From Paraburkholderia ginsengisoli NBRC 100965 (GTDB taxonomy: Bacteria; Pseudomonadota; Gammaproteobacteria; Burkholderiales; Burkholderiaceae): 57,336 nucleotides of DNA. Positions within the stretch are counted from its first letter, which is position 1, and every line of letters begins with the position of its first letter. The position numbers were made by a program, and so were the translations under genes. Positions 16,941 through 25,008 of the stretch are shown piece by piece. Under the pieces are notes generated by a model. It was not told the DNA's origin. It did no database searches and saw only the letters and a list, made by a program, of their open reading frames with translations. The stretch lies in assembly GCF_000739735.1 (NCBI RefSeq), contig NZ_BBJF01000026.1, positions 1 to 57,336 of the forward strand, written 5' to 3'.

Positions 16941-17345
16941 ATGAACGAGACCCAGCAAGCGCGGCGGACCGTCGTCTATGTCGATGATGAAGAGCTGGCC
17001 CGCAAGTACTTTGCGCGCTCGGCCGGCCGCGACTATGAGGTGCTGCTCGCCGACGGCGCGGACGAGGCCATGTCGATCCTGCGTCGCGAAGGTGCGCGGG
17101 TCGCGGTCCTGGTGACCGACTTCCGCATGCCGGGCCGGCACGGCGGTGACCTGCTGCGGCAGGTCTCGCAGGAGTATCCGCATATCGTGCGGATCCTGGT
17201 GACAGCGTACGCGGAGAAGGACGCGCTACTGGATGCGGTCGATTGTGGCGAGGTGTTTCGAATCCTGGAGAAGCCGCTAGGCGTGGCCACGGTCCGCGAG
17301 GTGCTGGCTTCAGCGACAACGCCCCCAGTATCGCGCCCGAGGTGA
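16941..17345 (+). CDS. phcR: PhcR-like response regulator reduced to a receiver domain
   Basis: A 134-residue stand-alone receiver with acidic pocket D15/D16, phosphoacceptor D60 (LVTDFRMPG), and K111 (ILEKPLG); T/A switch region ILVTAY. It sits between phcS (7 bp upstream) and a phcQ-like gene, exactly where Ralstonia has phcR. Known PhcR, as I recall it, has a receiver followed by a histidine-kinase-like domain. Here the protein stops shortly after the receiver (TTPPVSRPR), and a scrap of kinase sequence remains just downstream. This points to an internal deletion, leaving a single-domain regulator that could still accept phosphate from PhcS but has lost its own output. Confidence 0.82.
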   Translation: MNETQQARRTVVYVDDEELARKYFARSAGRDYEVLLADGADEAMSILRREGARVAVLVTDFRMPGRHGGDLLRQVSQEYPHIVRILVTAYAEKDALLDAVDCGEVFRILEKPLGVATVREVLASATTPPVSRPR

Positions 17346-17389
17346 TGCGACGCCCGCTGGTCGACCCAGTTATCACGAACGCGAGCGTC

Positions 17390-17502
17390 AGCGGCTTCGG
17401 CATGATTTTCTGCAACCGCGTCACGCAGTTCGTTGGCGGAGTATCAGGATCGCATCCGCGCCCGGCGCCGGCACGACCGTGACGCTGGAATCCCAAATTT
17501 GA
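17390..17502 (+). pseudogene. Remnant of the PhcR histidine-kinase domain
   Basis: After the stop of the receiver gene one frame reads GFGMIFCNRVTQFVGG, which is the G2/last-helix region of a HATPase domain. After a one-base shift near 17441 another frame continues SIRIASAPGAGTTVTLE and stops at 17500-17502, the usual final strand of histidine kinases. The H-box, N-box and DxGxG motifs that should precede it are absent. It is best explained as the surviving end of a PhcR kinase domain after a deletion plus a frameshift. Confidence 0.72.
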
Positions 17503-17527
17503 AGGATCGAATGCACAGGAGTTTCCA

Positions 17528-18538
17528 ATGAGCAATACGATTGCCAACCAGACACCGCCGCCGGCGATTCTGTTCGTCGATGACGAAGCCACCGCGCTCA
17601 AATATTTCGAGCGCGCTATCGGCGCGATCGCGCCGGTGGTGACGGGCGCCTCCGTGGAGGACGGCAAGGCAATGCTGGATGCGCACGCCGCCAGCCTGGC
17701 CGTGCTGGTGTCCGACCAGCGCATGCCCGGTGAATATGGCAACGAACTTCTGCGCTATGCGCGCGAGCGCTATCCCCACATCGTCCGGATCCTGACGACG
17801 GCCTATTCGGAACTTGACCAGACCGTCGAGGCCGTCAATCAAGGCCAGATCCATCGCTATATCAAGAAGCCGTGGGACATCACCGCGCTGCGCATGGAGA
17901 TGAAGCAGGCGCTGGAGCTGGCGGGACTGCGCAAGGAACGCGACCAGCTCGTGCGCGAGAAACTGGGCGTGCTGCAAACGCAGACCGTGGCCACCCGCAT
18001 CGGCATCGTGCACACGCTGTGCGCCAGCCTGATCGGCCCGGGCCGCTTCCAGCCGGTGGAAACCTATCTGGCCGGCACCGAACTGGCTGGCACGCGCAAC
18101 GTGGAGCCAGACTGGCAGCGTATGGACTACGCCGACCTGGTGCGTGCCGAGAGCGAATGCAGCGGCAGCTTCGGCCACGCGGTCAGCACGCGCCTCGCGG
18201 AGCTGCGCACGCAGAATGCGGGGCGCAGCGCTGCCGATGCGGTGCAGGTCTTCACTAACGTCCTCGGTGCCGCAGTGCGCGGCGGTGGCGAGGCGTTGAT
18301 CTGGACTTCGCCGGCCACGCTGAACGAGTTCCTCACCCGGCCGGTAGGTCAGGCCGTATCGGCCGAGCACGCCGCCTGGCTGGCCTGCTTGCTGTGGCTG
18401 GAAGAAGCCGGCGGCGCCCTGCAGTTTGTGCGTGAAGGCGATGCCATCGTCTGCCGCGCCGGCACGCGCGCGGCCAGTTTTGCAGCCGACCGCCTGGCCG
18501 TCTGGATCGAACGGTTCTCGGAGCGGGCGTTCGATTAG
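17528..18538 (+). CDS. phcQ: PhcQ-like response regulator
   Basis: A regulator of 336 residues: receiver domain at 12-130 with D18/D19, phosphoacceptor D63 (LVSDQRMPGEYG) and lysine K114 (YIKKPWD). A helical linker follows (LRMEMKQALELAGLRKERDQLVREKLGVLQ), then a C-terminal domain of about 180 residues that I cannot match to a DNA-binding or kinase fold. Receiver plus coiled linker plus uncharacterised domain, and its place as fourth gene after phcB-phcS-phcR, match PhcQ, a regulator of quorum-sensing genes in Ralstonia. It starts 25 bp after the kinase scrap, with GGAG upstream of ATG 17528. The 183 bp after it carry nothing recognisable. Confidence 0.78.
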   Translation: MSNTIANQTPPPAILFVDDEATALKYFERAIGAIAPVVTGASVEDGKAMLDAHAASLAVLVSDQRMPGEYGNELLRYARERYPHIVRILTTAYSELDQTVEAVNQGQIHRYIKKPWDITALRMEMKQALELAGLRKERDQLVREKLGVLQTQTVATRIGIVHTLCASLIGPGRFQPVETYLAGTELAGTRNVEPDWQRMDYADLVRAESECSGSFGHAVSTRLAELRTQNAGRSAADAVQVFTNVLGAAVRGGGEALIWTSPATLNEFLTRPVGQAVSAEHAAWLACLLWLEEAGGALQFVREGDAIVCRAGTRAASFAADRLAVWIERFSERAFD

Positions 18539-18721
18539 GCGAAGGCGACGATCCACGCCCCAAAGGCGCCGACGAGCGGTGCGCGGCTCGGAAGGCCAGG
18601 GGGCGAATGATCGCTGTAAGTGGAGAAAAGACGTCGGGCGCGCCGAGTGTCAGACGGCCGAGAGGGGGCACCCGCAGCCGTGGCAAGTGGTGCCCCGCAC
18701 GTCATTGACGTGAATGCCGCT

Positions 18722-19936
18722 TCAACCTGCCTCAGACTCCAAACAACGCTCAAGCGCGAGCCTCATTCTTTGCACGCCGCTTTCGATATCCGCGACACCG
18801 GGCGCGGCGAACGAAAGACGCAACGCCGCCACATCTATCTTGTCTTTATAGAACGCAACGCCCGGCACAAACATCACGTTGTGATCGATACAGACACGCA
18901 GATAATCGGCGGCATTGCGCTCCGACTTCAACCGCGCCCACACGAACATCCCACCCGCCGGCCGATGAAACGCGATGTGTTGCGCCAATTGCGCGTCGAG
19001 CGCATCGCATAGCGCGCGGCACTTCACCGCGTACGCATCGACGATGCGCGGCAAGTGACGCTCCAGCGCCCCGCTCGCGAGATACTCGGCGGCAATCGCC
19101 TGGGTCCACGGCGAACTGCACAGGTCGACGGTCTGTTTGGCGACCACGCAGCGGCGCAAAATCTCCGCGTGCGCGACCGTCCAGCCGACCCGCAAACCCG
19201 GCGCGACGATCTTCGACAGACTCGAAAAATGCACCACCCAATCGCGCGAACCCGGCACCTGGTCGCTCAACGCGAGCAGCGAAGGCAGCGCCGCGCCGCT
19301 AAAGCGCAAGTCGCCATAAGGATCATCCTCGACGATCAGAAAGCGATAACGCGCCGCCAGCTTCAACAACGCCACGCGGCGTTCGAGCGACAACGTCGCG
19401 CCGGTCGGATTGGCGAAAGTCGGCACGGTGTACAGCAGCTTCGGCGTAGCGCGCAGCGTGCCGGCTTCGAGCAGCGCGGCGAGCGCGTCGACGTCGAGGC
19501 CGTGTTGATCGACGGGCACCGTGACCACATCGGCCTGCTGCAACTTCAGCGCCTGCAAGGTCGCCGGATACGCGGGCTGTTCGACCAGCACCACATCGCC
19601 GGGCGCGACCATCACGCGCAGCAGCAGATCGAAGCCCTGTTGCGAACCGGTCGTCACGAGCAGATCCTGCGGTGCGCACGGCGTGCCACGGCGCGTCATC
19701 AACTGCGCGAGCTGTTCCTTGAGGACCGCGAGGCCATCGGTCGGACCGTATTGCAGACACAGCGTGGTCTGTTGCGACGCACGCGCGGCGGCGGCGTCGA
19801 GCGCTTCACGATCGAACAGATCGCTGGCCGGATAGCCGCCCGCGAACGAGATCATGCCGGGCTGCGCCAGGTACTTGAACAGCTCGCGAATCGGCGAGCC
19901 GGTCGGTGCTTCGAATGCGGGAGTGAACGGGAACAT
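18722..19936 (-). CDS. PLP-dependent aminotransferase, 2-aminoadipate aminotransferase (LysN) type
   Basis: A 404-residue fold-type I aminotransferase without the N-terminal winged helix of MocR regulators. The PLP lysine is K242 in SSLSKIVAPGLRVGW; D204 lies in VEDDPYGDL and the substrate-end motif is PTFANPTGATLS. The N-terminus ISFAGGYPASDLF belongs to the LysN/MocR aminotransferase branch. Position downstream of an AmaB-type dehydrogenase and an FAD oxidoreductase suggests it converts 2-aminoadipate to 2-oxoadipate in lysine catabolism. That substrate is inference; the family also includes kynurenine, valine and aromatic aminotransferases. Confidence 0.85.
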   Translation of the reverse strand: MFPFTPAFEAPTGSPIRELFKYLAQPGMISFAGGYPASDLFDREALDAAAARASQQTTLCLQYGPTDGLAVLKEQLAQLMTRRGTPCAPQDLLVTTGSQQGFDLLLRVMVAPGDVVLVEQPAYPATLQALKLQQADVVTVPVDQHGLDVDALAALLEAGTLRATPKLLYTVPTFANPTGATLSLERRVALLKLAARYRFLIVEDDPYGDLRFSGAALPSLLALSDQVPGSRDWVVHFSSLSKIVAPGLRVGWTVAHAEILRRCVVAKQTVDLCSSPWTQAIAAEYLASGALERHLPRIVDAYAVKCRALCDALDAQLAQHIAFHRPAGGMFVWARLKSERNAADYLRVCIDHNVMFVPGVAFYKDKIDVAALRLSFAAPGVADIESGVQRMRLALERCLESEAG

Positions 19937-20067
19937 GGTGACGGGCCGCTTTATGTCGAGGTATCTGTCGATGAAAGATCGGCGTCGATTGTGGCCATCG
20001 TGCGGATGCGCGGCAAACGATATCTACGCACTACCTATTGCGTTTTTCGCATCAACCGCACGCGTGG

Positions 20068-21240
20068 CTACACCACGTTCTTCTCGACGATCGGGCGGTT
20101 GTCCAGCACGCGCGCGAAGCTCAGCGAGCCGAGATCGAGCGTCGTATAGCGGCCGTGCAGAATCAGTTCGCTGATGCCGCGGCCAGTGGCCGGGCCCTGC
20201 TGTAAGCCGTGTCCGCTGAAGCCGTTCGCGAAGATGCAGTTGTCGACGTCCGGGTGATAACCGATGATCGCGTTCTGATCGAGCACGTTGTATTCGTAGT
20301 AGCCGGACCAGCAGTTCTGCACGCGCAGCGCTTCGAATTGCGGCACGCGATGCGCGAGCGTCGGCCAGATAACGTCGTCGAAGAGCGCGTGATCGACTTC
20401 GTCGAGCGGCAGGTCGTCGGGATCGCGATCCGCAGCCGGCGACGTGCCGCAAATGTACGCGTTGCCCTCGGGCCGGAAGTACACGCCGCTCGGATCGATC
20501 AGCAACGGACAGCGTTCGAGCCGCGCCGGCGAGCTCACGTTGAAAATACTGCGGCGCCGCGCGTGGACCGGCAGATCGATGCCGACCATCTGCGCGACCC
20601 GGCGCGACCACGCACCGGCGGCGTTCACCACTACATCGCACGCGTAGGTTTCGCCGTTCGCGGTCTGCACCTGCGTGACGCGGTTGCCGGTGCGCCGGAC
20701 GGCGGCGACGTCGGCGGCGATATAGCGTGCGCCGAGTGCCTGGGCCTTCTTGCGCAGCGCCTGTACGAGACCGTAGCCATCGAACCAGCCCTCGCCGCTT
20801 TCGCCATAGGCGCCCGCGACGAGGTCGTCGGTATTGAGCCAGGGGAAGCGCGCCTGCAATGCACTCGTGTCGAGCAGACTGATATCCGCGCCGAGCTTCT
20901 TTTGCAGCGCGTGATTCTCGCGCAACGTGGATTCACCGGCGGGCGTCGCGAGAAACAGGTAGCCGCCTTCGTGCAGATCGATCGACGGACGCGTGCCGTC
21001 GACTTCGAGCCGCTCGCCGATCGAACGCAAGAACTCGATGCCGTACAGCGACATCTGAATGGAAAGCGGCGTGGAGAATTGCTGACGGATCGACGCCGCC
21101 GACAACGCCGACGACGACCGCGCGTAAGTCGGATCGCGCTCGATCACCGTGACGCTGACTGTCGGATCGGACAGTCGCAAGAAATACGCAATCGAACTGC
21201 CGATCACCCCACCGCCGACGATCACGACTTTGGAACTCAC
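20068..21240 (-). CDS. FAD-dependent oxidoreductase of the D-amino-acid-oxidase family
   Basis: A 390-residue flavoprotein with an N-terminal dinucleotide-binding motif VVIVGGGVIGSSIAYFL and the family's second landmarks DVVVNAAGAWSRRVA and GFSGHGLQQGPATGRGISELI near the end. It oxidises an amine or amino/imino acid, passing electrons to oxygen or a quinone. It lies between amaB and the aminotransferase, all on the minus strand, so an L-pipecolate or related oxidase role is attractive. However, the sequence is closer in style to FOXRED1-like proteins than to the AmaA I remember. GTG start at 21240 with GGAG 6 nt upstream. Confidence 0.82.
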   Translation of the reverse strand: MSSKVVIVGGGVIGSSIAYFLRLSDPTVSVTVIERDPTYARSSSALSAASIRQQFSTPLSIQMSLYGIEFLRSIGERLEVDGTRPSIDLHEGGYLFLATPAGESTLRENHALQKKLGADISLLDTSALQARFPWLNTDDLVAGAYGESGEGWFDGYGLVQALRKKAQALGARYIAADVAAVRRTGNRVTQVQTANGETYACDVVVNAAGAWSRRVAQMVGIDLPVHARRRSIFNVSSPARLERCPLLIDPSGVYFRPEGNAYICGTSPAADRDPDDLPLDEVDHALFDDVIWPTLAHRVPQFEALRVQNCWSGYYEYNVLDQNAIIGYHPDVDNCIFANGFSGHGLQQGPATGRGISELILHGRYTTLDLGSLSFARVLDNRPIVEKNVV

Positions 21241-21379
21241 GTCTTACTCCACGAGTAGCGTGGCCGCTCTCGAACCCCGGGCGGCGCGAACGGATTGCTG
21301 AAGCGTGCTGGTTGACATGCGCGGCAGCGCCGGCCGCCGCGCATGCAATGAACGCGTGCGGCGCGCTCAGCCGCCGCCT

Positions 21380-22879
21380 TTAGCCGATATTGAAATCGAT
21401 GCCCTGCGCGAGCGGCAATGCCGACGAGTAGTTGACCGTGTTGGTCGCGCGGCGCATGTAGGCCTTCCACGCGTCCGAGCCCGACTCGCGGCCGCCGCCG
21501 GTTTCCTTCTCGCCGCCGAACGCGCCGCCGATTTCCGCGCCGCTCGGTCCGATGTTCACGTTCGCGATGCCGCAGTCGCTGCCCGAGTCGGACAGGAAGC
21601 GTTCCGCTTCGCGCAGGTCGGTGGTGAACACGCACGACGACAAACCGTGAACCGCCGCGTTGTTCGCTTCGACTGCATCGGCGAAATCCGTGTAGCGCAG
21701 CACGTAGAGAATCGGCGCGAAGGTTTCCTTCAGCACGACCGAAGTTTGCGACGGCATTTCGACGATCGCCGGACGCACGTAGTAGCCGTTTTCATAACCC
21801 TTCACGTCGACCCGCTCGCCGCCGAACACCTTGCCGCCTTCGGCCGTCGCCTGCTGCAACGCTTCCTGCATGCGTGCGTAGGATTGCTTGTCGATCAGCG
21901 GTCCCATCAGCATGCCCTTTTCGAGCGGGTTGCCGATCGGTACCTTGCTGTACAGCTGCTTCAGACGTTCCATGGTCTTGTCGTACACGCTCTCGTGCAC
22001 GAACAGACGCCGCAGCGACGTGCAACGCTGACCCGCGGTGCCCACCGCCGAGAACAGGATGCCGCGCATCGCGAGTTCGTGGTCGGCGGTTTGCGTGACG
22101 ATCCCCGCGTTGTTGCCGCCGAGTTCGAGCAGCGAGCGGCCGAAACGCTTCGCCACTTCCACGCCGACCGTGCGGCCCATTTCCGTGCTGCCCGTCGCGC
22201 TGACGATCGACGCGCGCGGGTCGGCCACCAGCTTCGCGCCCACGTCGCGACCGCCGTTGATCAACGCGGTCAGGCCGGCCGGCGCGTCGCCGAATTCCTG
22301 CAAGGCTTCGTTAAGAATCTGATTGACCGCGAGCGCGGTCAGCGGCGTCTTTTCCGACGGCTTCCAGATCACCGCGTTGCCGCAGACCAGCGCGAGCGCC
22401 GCGTTCCACGACCACACCGCCGCCGGGAAGTTGAACGCCGAGATCACGACGCAGGTGCCCATCGGGTGCCACGTTTCCGCCATCCGATGGCCGGGACGCT
22501 CCGACGCAATGGTCAGGCCGTACAGCTGGCGCGACAGACCGACCGCGAAGTCGCAGATGTCGATCATTTCCTGCACTTCGCCCATGCCTTCCTGGAGGAT
22601 CTTGCCGGTTTCCAGCGTGATGATGCTACCGAGCGCCTGCTTCTTTTCGCGCAGACGGTTGCCGAGCAGCCGCACCAGTTCGCCGCGGCGCGGCGCCGGC
22701 ACGTTGCGCCATGCGGTGTACGCGTCCTGCGCGCGGGCGAGGGCCGTGTCGACTTCCGCCACCGAGTTGACGGCCACACGGCCGATGAGCTCGCCGGTAA
22801 TCGGCGAATGAACCGCGAGGTCGCCGGCCTGCGCGGCGTGCGCAATGCCGAGATCGGCGAGGATGGTGGAAGCGTCCAT
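21380..22879 (-). CDS. amaB: L-2-aminoadipate-6-semialdehyde / piperideine-6-carboxylate dehydrogenase (ALDH7)
   Basis: A 499-residue NAD-dependent aldehyde dehydrogenase of the antiquitin (ALDH7) branch that oxidises 2-aminoadipate semialdehyde to 2-aminoadipate in lysine breakdown. N150 (SAFNFP), E252 (LLELGGNN) and the nucleophile C286 (GTAGQRCTSLRRL) are present; GQRCTSLRR and PSGAEIGGAFGGEKETGGGRESGSD are family signatures. The chosen ATG at 22879 has AAAGGGG ahead; an open frame extends further upstream but through non-coding-looking sequence. It heads the genes for the FAD oxidoreductase and aminotransferase and is preceded by its own sigma-70-like promoter. Confidence 0.9.
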   Translation of the reverse strand: MDASTILADLGIAHAAQAGDLAVHSPITGELIGRVAVNSVAEVDTALARAQDAYTAWRNVPAPRRGELVRLLGNRLREKKQALGSIITLETGKILQEGMGEVQEMIDICDFAVGLSRQLYGLTIASERPGHRMAETWHPMGTCVVISAFNFPAAVWSWNAALALVCGNAVIWKPSEKTPLTALAVNQILNEALQEFGDAPAGLTALINGGRDVGAKLVADPRASIVSATGSTEMGRTVGVEVAKRFGRSLLELGGNNAGIVTQTADHELAMRGILFSAVGTAGQRCTSLRRLFVHESVYDKTMERLKQLYSKVPIGNPLEKGMLMGPLIDKQSYARMQEALQQATAEGGKVFGGERVDVKGYENGYYVRPAIVEMPSQTSVVLKETFAPILYVLRYTDFADAVEANNAAVHGLSSCVFTTDLREAERFLSDSGSDCGIANVNIGPSGAEIGGAFGGEKETGGGRESGSDAWKAYMRRATNTVNYSSALPLAQGIDFNIG

Positions 22880-22893
22880 GAAAACCCCTTTAA

Positions 22894-22953
22894 TTTCCGA
22901 TGCGAAACAAGAGTAAGTTCGGAAACTATACACGCGGGTTTTTATGGCGGCAA
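22894..22953 (-). promoter_or_regulatory. Candidate sigma-70 promoter and inverted repeat for amaB
   Basis: On the minus strand TTGCCG (22953-22948) and TATAGT (22930-22925) are separated by exactly 17 bp, a fair sigma-70 match. Overlapping the -10 and running downstream is an interrupted inverted repeat, TTTCCGA (22894-22900) and TCGGAAA (22919-22925), placed where a repressor or a leader hairpin would act. The rest of 22954-23177 shows nothing recognisable. Confidence 0.5.
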
Positions 22954-23177
22954 GGGCATTTGCCCCAGGCGCCACGCCGGGCACCGCGCGCGGGCTTACT
23001 GAATGGGATAGACAGGGCATGAGCCAGGCACGGCGCCGCTCAAGACGCGCAGCTGGCACACATAGGGCTGGGGTTCGCCCGCACAGTCACATCGTTTCTT
23101 ATTGGAAATACCGCGCCCGGCTTGTCAACGCTTTCGACAACGCGTCGAGTACCTCCATGCAACCCGCCAGGGCGCGT

Positions 23178-24065
23178 TCAAACCGCCGCTATCAACCTGT
23201 CGACCAGCACTCGCGCGAACGGCGGCAAGTCCTTGAGGCTGCGCACGCAGATCTTGAGCTTGCGTTCGGCCCACGGATCATTCAAGCCGACGATGGCGAT
23301 CTGCATCGTCTTCCGGTGCCGCAGCGCGACCGATTCCGGCACGATGCCGATGCCCACGCCCGCTTCGATCATCCGGCACGCGGCTTCGAAGTTGCCGACC
23401 TGGATGCGCAGCTTCAGACGCGCGCCGAGCGCATCGGCGGCACTCGTGATGAACGCGTGGATCGCGCTCGACGTGGGCAGGCTCACGAAGTTCGCGCCGA
23501 GCACTTGCGAGAAATCGACCGATGCCAGCTTTGCGAGCGGGTGATCGCATGCTGTGACAAGGACCAGGCGGTCGTCGCGATACGGCAGCATCTCCAGATG
23601 TTCCGCATGCACATTGCCCGCGACGATGCCGATATCCGTCGCGCTATCCGCCACACCCTTGACGATTTCGCCGCTCAGCACTTCGCGCAGATCGATGTTG
23701 ACGTCCGGATGATCGCGCAGAAAATGGCTCAGCACGGCCGGCATGAACTCGCTGATCGCGGTCGTGTTGGCCCAGATGCGCACGTGGCCCTTGATGCCTT
23801 CGCCGTACTCCTGCATATCGCCCGCCAGATGCTCGACGCGTTCGAGCACGAGCCGCGCATGATGCACGAACGCTTCGCCGGCGGGCGTCAGCGTCACGCC
23901 CTGACTGGTTCGGTACAGCAATTTGAAACCCAGTTGTTCCTCGAGATTCTTGACCCGGTTGCTGGCGGCCGGCGCCGACAGATGCGAGCGCTCCGCCGCG
24001 CGCGCGAGATTCTGCGTGTCGGCGATATGGAGGAGCAAGCGCAAATCCACGAAATCGAAATGCAT
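23178..24065 (-). CDS. LysR-family transcriptional regulator (paralogue of the one at 42952)
   Basis: A regulator of 295 residues with an N-terminal winged helix (residues 1-60: LLLHIADTQNLARAAERSHLSAPAASNRVKNLEE) and a two-lobed effector domain (from about 90). It aligns nearly without gaps, from MHFDFVDLRLLLHIA to the C-terminus, with the LysR at 42952-43854, sharing YRTSQGVTLT, FEAACRMIEA and GIVAGNV. It is upstream of amaB on the same strand and divergent from etfBA, so it may control either or both. The ATG at 24065 begins the conserved N-terminus; more upstream codons are non-coding in appearance. Confidence 0.88.
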   Translation of the reverse strand: MHFDFVDLRLLLHIADTQNLARAAERSHLSAPAASNRVKNLEEQLGFKLLYRTSQGVTLTPAGEAFVHHARLVLERVEHLAGDMQEYGEGIKGHVRIWANTTAISEFMPAVLSHFLRDHPDVNIDLREVLSGEIVKGVADSATDIGIVAGNVHAEHLEMLPYRDDRLVLVTACDHPLAKLASVDFSQVLGANFVSLPTSSAIHAFITSAADALGARLKLRIQVGNFEAACRMIEAGVGIGIVPESVALRHRKTMQIAIVGLNDPWAERKLKICVRSLKDLPPFARVLVDRLIAAV

Positions 24066-24140
24066 GATGAAAGCCAGTGATGAAGCGCCGCTGGGCGCTC
24101 GCAAGACAAACGGCAATCTTAACCGGGCGCGAAGCACACG

Positions 24141-24155
24141 TTCGAAAAAACCGAA
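24141..24155. promoter_or_regulatory. Candidate LysR operator between lysR and etfBA
   Basis: The interrupted palindrome TTCG-N7-CGAA (24141-24155) falls in the 169-bp divergent gap and fits the T-N11-A type dyads used by LysR proteins. The paralogous regulator's gap has GCCGAA-N7-TTCGGC, with the same core letters in the opposite orientation. It is a short motif and could be chance. Confidence 0.35.
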
Positions 24156-24234
24156 TTCCCTGCACCGGCGCTCTCTGTCAGAGTGAGGCGGTTCGCGCTT
24201 GCTGTCGATGCAGGCGTTTTATTTTGGGGAGAGC

Positions 24235-24987
24235 GTGTTGAAGATTCTGGTGCCGGTCAAACGAGTGGTCGATTACAACGTGAAGGTCCGCGTGAAGTCG
24301 GATGGCACGGGCGTCGATATCGCGAACGTGAAGATGTCGATGAATCCGTTCGATGAGATTGCGGTGGAAGAAGCCGTGAGGTTGAAGGAAGCCGGGCTGG
24401 CTAGCGAAGTCGTGGCGGTGTCATGCGGTGTTGCGCAAGCGCAGGAAACCCTGCGGACCGCGCTCGCGATCGGCGCGGATCGGGCTTTGTTGATCGAGTC
24501 GAATGAAGAGTTGCAGCCGCTCGCGGTGGCGAAGCTGCTGAAGGCGCTGGTCGACAAGGAGCAACCGTCGCTCGTCATTCTCGGCAAGCAGGCCATTGAC
24601 GACGATTCGAATCAGACCGGCCAGATGCTTGCTGCGTTGGCTAATCTGCCGCAAGCGACGTTTGCGTCGAAGGTTGTCGTGGCCGATGGCAACGCAACCG
24701 TGTCGCGCGAAGTGGATGGCGGCGCCGAAACGCTGTCGCTGACGCTGCCGGCCGTGATCACCACCGACCTTCGCCTGAACGAGCCGCGCTACGTGACGCT
24801 GCCCAACATCATGAAGGCGAAGAAGAAGCCGCTGGAAGTGATCAAGCCGGAAGACCTCGGCGTGGACGTCACGCCGCGCCTGAAGACGCTGAAAGTCGCC
24901 GAGCCGCCGAAGCGCTCCGCCGGTGTGAAGGTGCCGGACGTGAAGACGCTGGTCGAGAAGCTGAAGACTGAAGCCAAGGTGCTTTGA
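24235..24987 (+). CDS. etfB: Electron transfer flavoprotein beta subunit
   Basis: A 250-residue ETF small subunit that, with EtfA, collects electrons from acyl-CoA dehydrogenases and hands them to ETF-ubiquinone oxidoreductase. It begins KILVPVKRVVDYNVKVRVKSDGTGVD and has the AMP-site region and recognition loop (NPFDEIAVEEAVRLKEAG; LGKQAIDDDSNQTGQMLAALANLPQATFASKV). A GTG at 24235, 5 nt after GGGGAG, is preferred to upstream ATG/CTG codons because homology starts there. etfA follows after 21 bp. Confidence 0.93.
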   Translation: MLKILVPVKRVVDYNVKVRVKSDGTGVDIANVKMSMNPFDEIAVEEAVRLKEAGLASEVVAVSCGVAQAQETLRTALAIGADRALLIESNEELQPLAVAKLLKALVDKEQPSLVILGKQAIDDDSNQTGQMLAALANLPQATFASKVVVADGNATVSREVDGGAETLSLTLPAVITTDLRLNEPRYVTLPNIMKAKKKPLEVIKPEDLGVDVTPRLKTLKVAEPPKRSAGVKVPDVKTLVEKLKTEAKVL

Positions 24988-25008
24988 GTAGAACACGGAG
25001 ACGACGAA

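Noticed and set aside
21305..23002. 565-codon plus-strand frame over the amaB gene
   Set aside because: Antisense shadow of a complete aldehyde dehydrogenase with intact active-site residues.
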